From the NCBI RefSeq assembly GCF_937976265.1, contig NZ_CALJRX010000176.1:1-7784 (forward strand): 7,784 nucleotides of DNA, read 5' to 3'. The DNA is from an uncultured Haemophilus sp. GTDB taxonomy: Bacteria; Pseudomonadota; Gammaproteobacteria; Enterobacterales; Pasteurellaceae. This document shows, piece by piece, positions 4,750 through 7,784 of this stretch; position 1 is the stretch's first letter, and every line of letters starts with the position of its first letter. The translations under genes were made by a program, and so were the position numbers. The notes under the pieces are model-generated. The model saw nothing but the letters and a program-made list of their open reading frames with translations, ran no database searches and was not told the origin of the DNA.

Positions 4750-6117
4750 TTAAAGTTTTTCTACTAACTCAATGGCTGCACCGATGTAGGTGGCAGGGGT
4801 GAGTTGTTGTAAACGCGCTTTTTCATCTGCAGGGATATCCAGTTTCTCGATGAATTCACGCATTGCTTTTTCATCAACACGTTTACCGCGGGTGAGTTCT
4901 TTTAATTTTTCGTATGGTTTTTCAATACCATAGCGACGCATCACCGTTTGAATTGGCTCAGCTAAAACTTCCCAGTTTTGGTTGAGTTCATCACGGAGAT
5001 GTTGTTCGTTCACTTCTAATTTGCTGATACCTTTACGGGTTGAGGCATAGGCAATTAAGCAATAGCCTAAACCCACACCTAAGTTACGTAATACAGTGGA
5101 GTCCGTTAGGTCACGCTGCCAGCGAGAAATTGGTAATTTTTGAGCAAGGTGAGTCATCACGGCATTGGCTAAACCTAAGTTACCTTCTGAGTTTTCAAAG
5201 TCGATAGGATTCACTTTATGTGGCATAGTGGATGAACCAATTTCCCCTGCGATAGTGCGTTGTTTAAAGTGATTTAATGCAATGTAGCCCCATAAATCAC
5301 GGTCAAAGTCGATGATGATGGTATTAAAACGTACCACGGCATCAAAGTATTCCGCAATGTAATCATGTGGTTCAATTTGCGTGGTGTATGGGTTCCAATC
5401 TAAACCTAATGAGGTGACAAATTCTTCACTGAATTTGTGCCAGTTGATATTGGGATAAGCCGATAAATGCGCATTGTAGTTACCTACTGCACCATTGATT
5501 TTACCTAAGATTTCATTTTGTTGGAGTTGTTTGAATTGGCGTTGTAAACGGTAAACCACGTTCGCCATTTCTTTACCCACAGTACTTGGTGAGGCAGGTT
5601 GGCCGTGTGTACGAGAAAGTAATGGAATGGTTTTGTATTCGTTTGCTAAACGGGTAATTTCATCAATCAGTTTTTGCCATTCAGGTAAGATGACTTCTTC
5701 ACGTGCTGTTTTTAACATCAAGGCATGAGAAAGGTTGTTAATGTCTTCCGATGTACAAGCAAAGTGAATAAATTCAGAGACTTTCGCTAATTCTGGTAAG
5801 GCTTCACTTTTTTCTTTTAAGAAATACTCAACCGCTTTTACGTCATGATTCGTGGTGCGCTCAATTTCTTTGATACGTTCAGCATCTTGAAGACTGAATT
5901 CTTCCACAATTTTATTAAGGTAATCGTTTGCTTCTTTAGACAAAGAAGAAACTTCTTGGATTTCAGCGGTCGCCGCCAATTTTTGTAACCAACGTACTTC
6001 CACGGTGACACGGAATTTGAGCAAGCCAAATTCACTGAAAATACCACGCAATGCGGTGGCTTTATCTTGATAACGACCGTCAATCGGGGAAAGAGCGGTT
6101 AATGCGGAAAGTTGCAT
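4750..6117 (-). CDS. purB: Adenylosuccinate lyase
   Basis: PurB acts twice in purine synthesis: it splits SAICAR to AICAR plus fumarate, and adenylosuccinate to AMP plus fumarate. It is a cytoplasmic tetramer of the fumarase/aspartase superfamily. The protein has 455 residues (E. coli 456) and is collinear with E. coli PurB. The superfamily signature GSSTMPHKVNP (294-304) holds the catalytic Ser295, and RTHGQPAS (169-176) holds catalytic His171; both numbers equal those of E. coli. TSEDINN (122-128) and KINGAVGNYNAH (206-217) are also intact. A GGAG Shine-Dalgarno lies seven bases before the ATG. It follows hflD by 16 bases on the same strand, the conserved hflD-purB operon of gamma-proteobacteria, and is presumably transcribed from the hflD promoter. 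I see no PurR box in the gap. Confidence 0.98.
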   Translation of the reverse strand: MQLSALTALSPIDGRYQDKATALRGIFSEFGLLKFRVTVEVRWLQKLAATAEIQEVSSLSKEANDYLNKIVEEFSLQDAERIKEIERTTNHDVKAVEYFLKEKSEALPELAKVSEFIHFACTSEDINNLSHALMLKTAREEVILPEWQKLIDEITRLANEYKTIPLLSRTHGQPASPSTVGKEMANVVYRLQRQFKQLQQNEILGKINGAVGNYNAHLSAYPNINWHKFSEEFVTSLGLDWNPYTTQIEPHDYIAEYFDAVVRFNTIIIDFDRDLWGYIALNHFKQRTIAGEIGSSTMPHKVNPIDFENSEGNLGLANAVMTHLAQKLPISRWQRDLTDSTVLRNLGVGLGYCLIAYASTRKGISKLEVNEQHLRDELNQNWEVLAEPIQTVMRRYGIEKPYEKLKELTRGKRVDEKAMREFIEKLDIPADEKARLQQLTPATYIGAAIELVEKL

Positions 6118-6133
6118 AAGAGTTCTCCAAGGA

Positions 6134-6757
6134 TTAATTTAAAGTTGAGTAGAGTTGTTGTGCCGCTTGCACTAATTTTTTACGATGAAATAACAATTGC
6201 CATTTGCTGCCGCCGACTTGACGCCACAAAACGGCAGAACGAATGCCAGCTAGCAAACACGCACGAATTTTGTCTTGCACATTTTGTTGCTGTAAATGAT
6301 ATGCCGAACCAATAATATGAATGCGTTTGCCTAAAGGGCTAATCGTATCGACATAAATGTTTGCCATGATAGAAAACATCGCATCATCAAATTGATTGTC
6401 ATGATAAGCAAGTTGCTCAGGTAAACGCGCAATTCTGCGGCCAAGTTCTTGTTTGATTTCAGGTCGTTTGTTTAATTTGCTTTCTAACCCTAATAAGCTG
6501 CCCCAATAATTTAATAAATTTTTGTCATTTAATTGGGTGAGTTGCTCGATAAGTGTGTTTAATCCCACTTTAAGATGTTGAACATCACCGCCAAATACGG
6601 CTAATGTATCTTCAGGTTGAGTAATGAGAAGAGAATGAATGGTAGTTTGGAATGCATCTTGGTTATCAACTTCACCTTTTTGTGCTAATTGACTGATTAA
6701 TAAGACTGATTGACAAACACCGGCAAGTGCCAGAGCCATATCATTATAATTTTTCAT
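6134..6757 (-). CDS. hflD: HflD, high-frequency-lysogenization protein homologue
   Basis: HflD is a conserved, membrane-associated helical protein of unclear cellular role. In E. coli it binds the phage lambda CII protein and influences lysogeny. From the ATG at 6757 the protein has 207 residues (E. coli 213). It opens with MKNYNDMALALAGVCQS, parallel to MAKNYYDITLALAGICQS of E. coli. The segments DTLAVFGG, YVDTISPLGKRI, IRACLLAGIR (164-173) and AVLWRQVGG (175-183) are hallmarks. The frame is open to another ATG at 6805, but that codon lies inside the predicted promoter and the extra 16 residues have no counterpart in the family, so I choose 6757. The Shine-Dalgarno is poor. It is the first gene of an operon with purB and divergent from trpS. 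In E. coli mnmA precedes hflD; here it does not. Confidence 0.93.
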   Translation of the reverse strand: MKNYNDMALALAGVCQSVLLISQLAQKGEVDNQDAFQTTIHSLLITQPEDTLAVFGGDVQHLKVGLNTLIEQLTQLNDKNLLNYWGSLLGLESKLNKRPEIKQELGRRIARLPEQLAYHDNQFDDAMFSIMANIYVDTISPLGKRIHIIGSAYHLQQQNVQDKIRACLLAGIRSAVLWRQVGGSKWQLLFHRKKLVQAAQQLYSTLN

Positions 6758-6795
6758 TGAGATTATAAATTGTGAGCTGTAGAAATTTTGGGCGT

Positions 6796-6824
6796 AATAT
6801 AGCATTTTTACACATTGTTTTGAA
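6796..6824 (-). promoter_or_regulatory. Promoter of the hflD-purB operon
   Basis: On the minus strand, -35 TTCAAA (6824-6819) and -10 TATATT (6801-6796) are 17 bases apart, and TG one base before the -10 makes it extended. Transcription would start near 6789, leaving about 32 bases before the hflD ATG at 6757. The in-frame ATG at 6805 lies between the two boxes and would not be transcribed. Confidence 0.65.
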
Positions 6825-6832
6825 CTGAATCA

Positions 6833-6861
6833 TTAAAAAACGCCCTATCTTTTGTTATCAT
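6833..6861 (+). promoter_or_regulatory. Promoter of trpS
   Basis: -35 TTAAAA (6833-6838) and -10 TATCAT (6856-6861) are 17 bases apart, with TG (6853-6854) making an extended -10. The predicted start near 6868 gives a leader of about 30 bases, too short for an attenuator or T-box, and I see no other element in it. Confidence 0.6.
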
Positions 6862-6897
6862 AGCGCCAATTCAGTTTACAGAATAAAAGGATAACCA

Positions 6898-7784
6898 ATG
6901 ACAAAACCAATTGTATTCAGTGGCGTGCAGCCTTCCGGCGAATTAACTATCGGGAATTATTTAGGTGCACTTCGCAACTGGGTGAAAATGCAAGATGATT
7001 ATGAGTGTATTTTCTGTGTGGTGGATTTACATGCCATCACTGTACGTCAAGATCCTGTGGCACTTCGCAAAGCAACGCTTGATGTACTTGCCCTTTACTT
7101 GGCTTGTGGCATTGATCCGAATAAAAGCACAATCTTCGTGCAATCTCATGTACCAGAACATACGCAACTAAGCTGGGTGTTAAACTGCTACACCTATTTT
7201 GGTGAAATGAGCCGTATGACTCAATTTAAAGATAAATCAGCACGTTATGCCGAAAATATTAACGTGGGTTTATTTGATTATCCGGTTTTAATGGCTGCAG
7301 ATATCTTACTTTACCAAGCGAAAAGCGTGCCGGTAGGGGATGACCAAAAACAACATTTAGAAATTACCCGTGATATCGCCGCTCGTTTTAATGCCCTTTA
7401 CGGTGATATTTTTACGATCCCTGAAATCTTCTTAGGCAAAGCGGGTGCGCGTATTATGTCTTTGCAAGATCCTGATAAAAAAATGTCTAAATCCGATGAT
7501 AACCGTAATAACGTGGTGACCTTGCTTGAAGATCCAAAATCGGTGGCGAAAAAAATCAAACGTGCGGTAACAGATTCTGATGAACCACCTGTTGTACGTT
7601 ATGATGTGCAAAATAAAGCGGGTGTGTCTAACTTATTAGATATCCTTTCTGCAGTAACGGATAAATCTGTGGCTGAACTTGAAAAAGAATTTGAAGGCAA
7701 AATGTACGGTCACTTAAAAACAGCGGTGGCTGACGAAGTGTCAAACTTACTTGCGGGTTTACAAGAACGTTTCTATCAATATCG
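6898..7784 (+). CDS. trpS: Tryptophanyl-tRNA synthetase (3' end cut by window)
   Basis: TrpS charges tRNA-Trp with tryptophan using ATP in the cytoplasm. The 295 complete codons present cover most of the protein (E. coli has 334 residues), and the frame is open to the window edge. The class I synthetase signatures are both seen: PSGELTIGNYLG (12-23), the HIGH-type motif in its TIGN form, and KMSKS (195-199). MAADILLYQA (132-141) includes the Asp135 that corresponds to the tryptophan-recognising Asp of bacterial TrpRS. VGDDQKQHLEITRD and DSDEPPVVRYDVQNKAGVSN match E. coli almost exactly. An AAAAGG Shine-Dalgarno (6885-6890) lies seven bases before the ATG. It is divergent from hflD-purB and expressed from its own promoter. 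Confidence 0.98.
   Translation, partial: MTKPIVFSGVQPSGELTIGNYLGALRNWVKMQDDYECIFCVVDLHAITVRQDPVALRKATLDVLALYLACGIDPNKSTIFVQSHVPEHTQLSWVLNCYTYFGEMSRMTQFKDKSARYAENINVGLFDYPVLMAADILLYQAKSVPVGDDQKQHLEITRDIAARFNALYGDIFTIPEIFLGKAGARIMSLQDPDKKMSKSDDNRNNVVTLLEDPKSVAKKIKRAVTDSDEPPVVRYDVQNKAGVSNLLDILSAVTDKSVAELEKEFEGKMYGHLKTAVADEVSNLLAGLQERFYQY

Noticed and set aside
5838..6083. 81-codon minus-strand frame overlapping purB
   Set aside because: Same strand but another frame of purB, whose sequence is conserved throughout; no evidence of a nested gene.
6112..6315. 67-codon plus-strand frame across the hflD-purB junction
   Set aside because: Antisense to the end of hflD and the start of purB, with no ribosome binding site and no family resemblance.
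6862..6897. Possible leader regulation (T-box or attenuator) before trpS
   Set aside because: The predicted leader is only about 30 bases with no stem-loop or Trp codons.
7563..7571. Sequence CGTGCGGTA in trpS resembling an uptake signal
   Set aside because: It lacks the full nine-base core (ACGTGCGGT in place of AAGTGCGGT) and encodes the conserved KRAVTDSDEP segment, so it is probably coincidental.

Overview
The window looks like a chromosomal segment from a Pasteurellaceae bacterium of the Haemophilus/Aggregatibacter type. It is AT-rich, its proteins closely resemble gamma-proteobacterial orthologues, and it carries several perfect copies of the Hin-type DNA uptake signal core (AAGTGCGGT), two of them as an inverted pair in a terminator-like hairpin. 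I see no mobile element, phage gene, CRISPR array, tRNA or rRNA. The window is tightly packed, with no gene-free stretch over 300 bases.

Left block (1-1651), asparagine synthesis: asnA (aspartate-ammonia ligase, minus strand, complete except for the last base of its stop codon) is divergent from asnC, its Lrp/AsnC-family regulator. A good promoter lies in front of asnC, and a strong hairpin terminator follows it.

Middle block (1654-4707), probable polyamine handling: an FAD-dependent amine oxidoreductase of the OrdL/PuuB type (minus strand) is divergent from a PotD-type periplasmic spermidine/putrescine-binding protein. Downstream of that is a four-helix PACE-family efflux protein. The ordL-potD intergenic region carries back-to-back promoters and an 18-base palindrome shaped like a LacI/GalR-family operator just after the predicted potD transcription start. 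The real potD start is a TTG with a very strong Shine-Dalgarno, not the upstream ATG that opens the longest reading frame. Uptake-signal hairpins follow potD and the PACE gene. A joint role of these three genes in polyamine uptake, oxidation and export is an inference from family knowledge and position.

Right block (4750-7784), housekeeping: hflD and purB (adenylosuccinate lyase) form a two-gene minus-strand operon, divergent from trpS (tryptophanyl-tRNA synthetase), which runs off the right edge. Both divergent promoters have extended -10 elements. The hflD promoter shows that the in-frame ATG 48 bases upstream of the family start is not used.

No dramatic new system is evident. The most interesting parts are the polyamine-like cluster and the regulatory architecture in front of potD.
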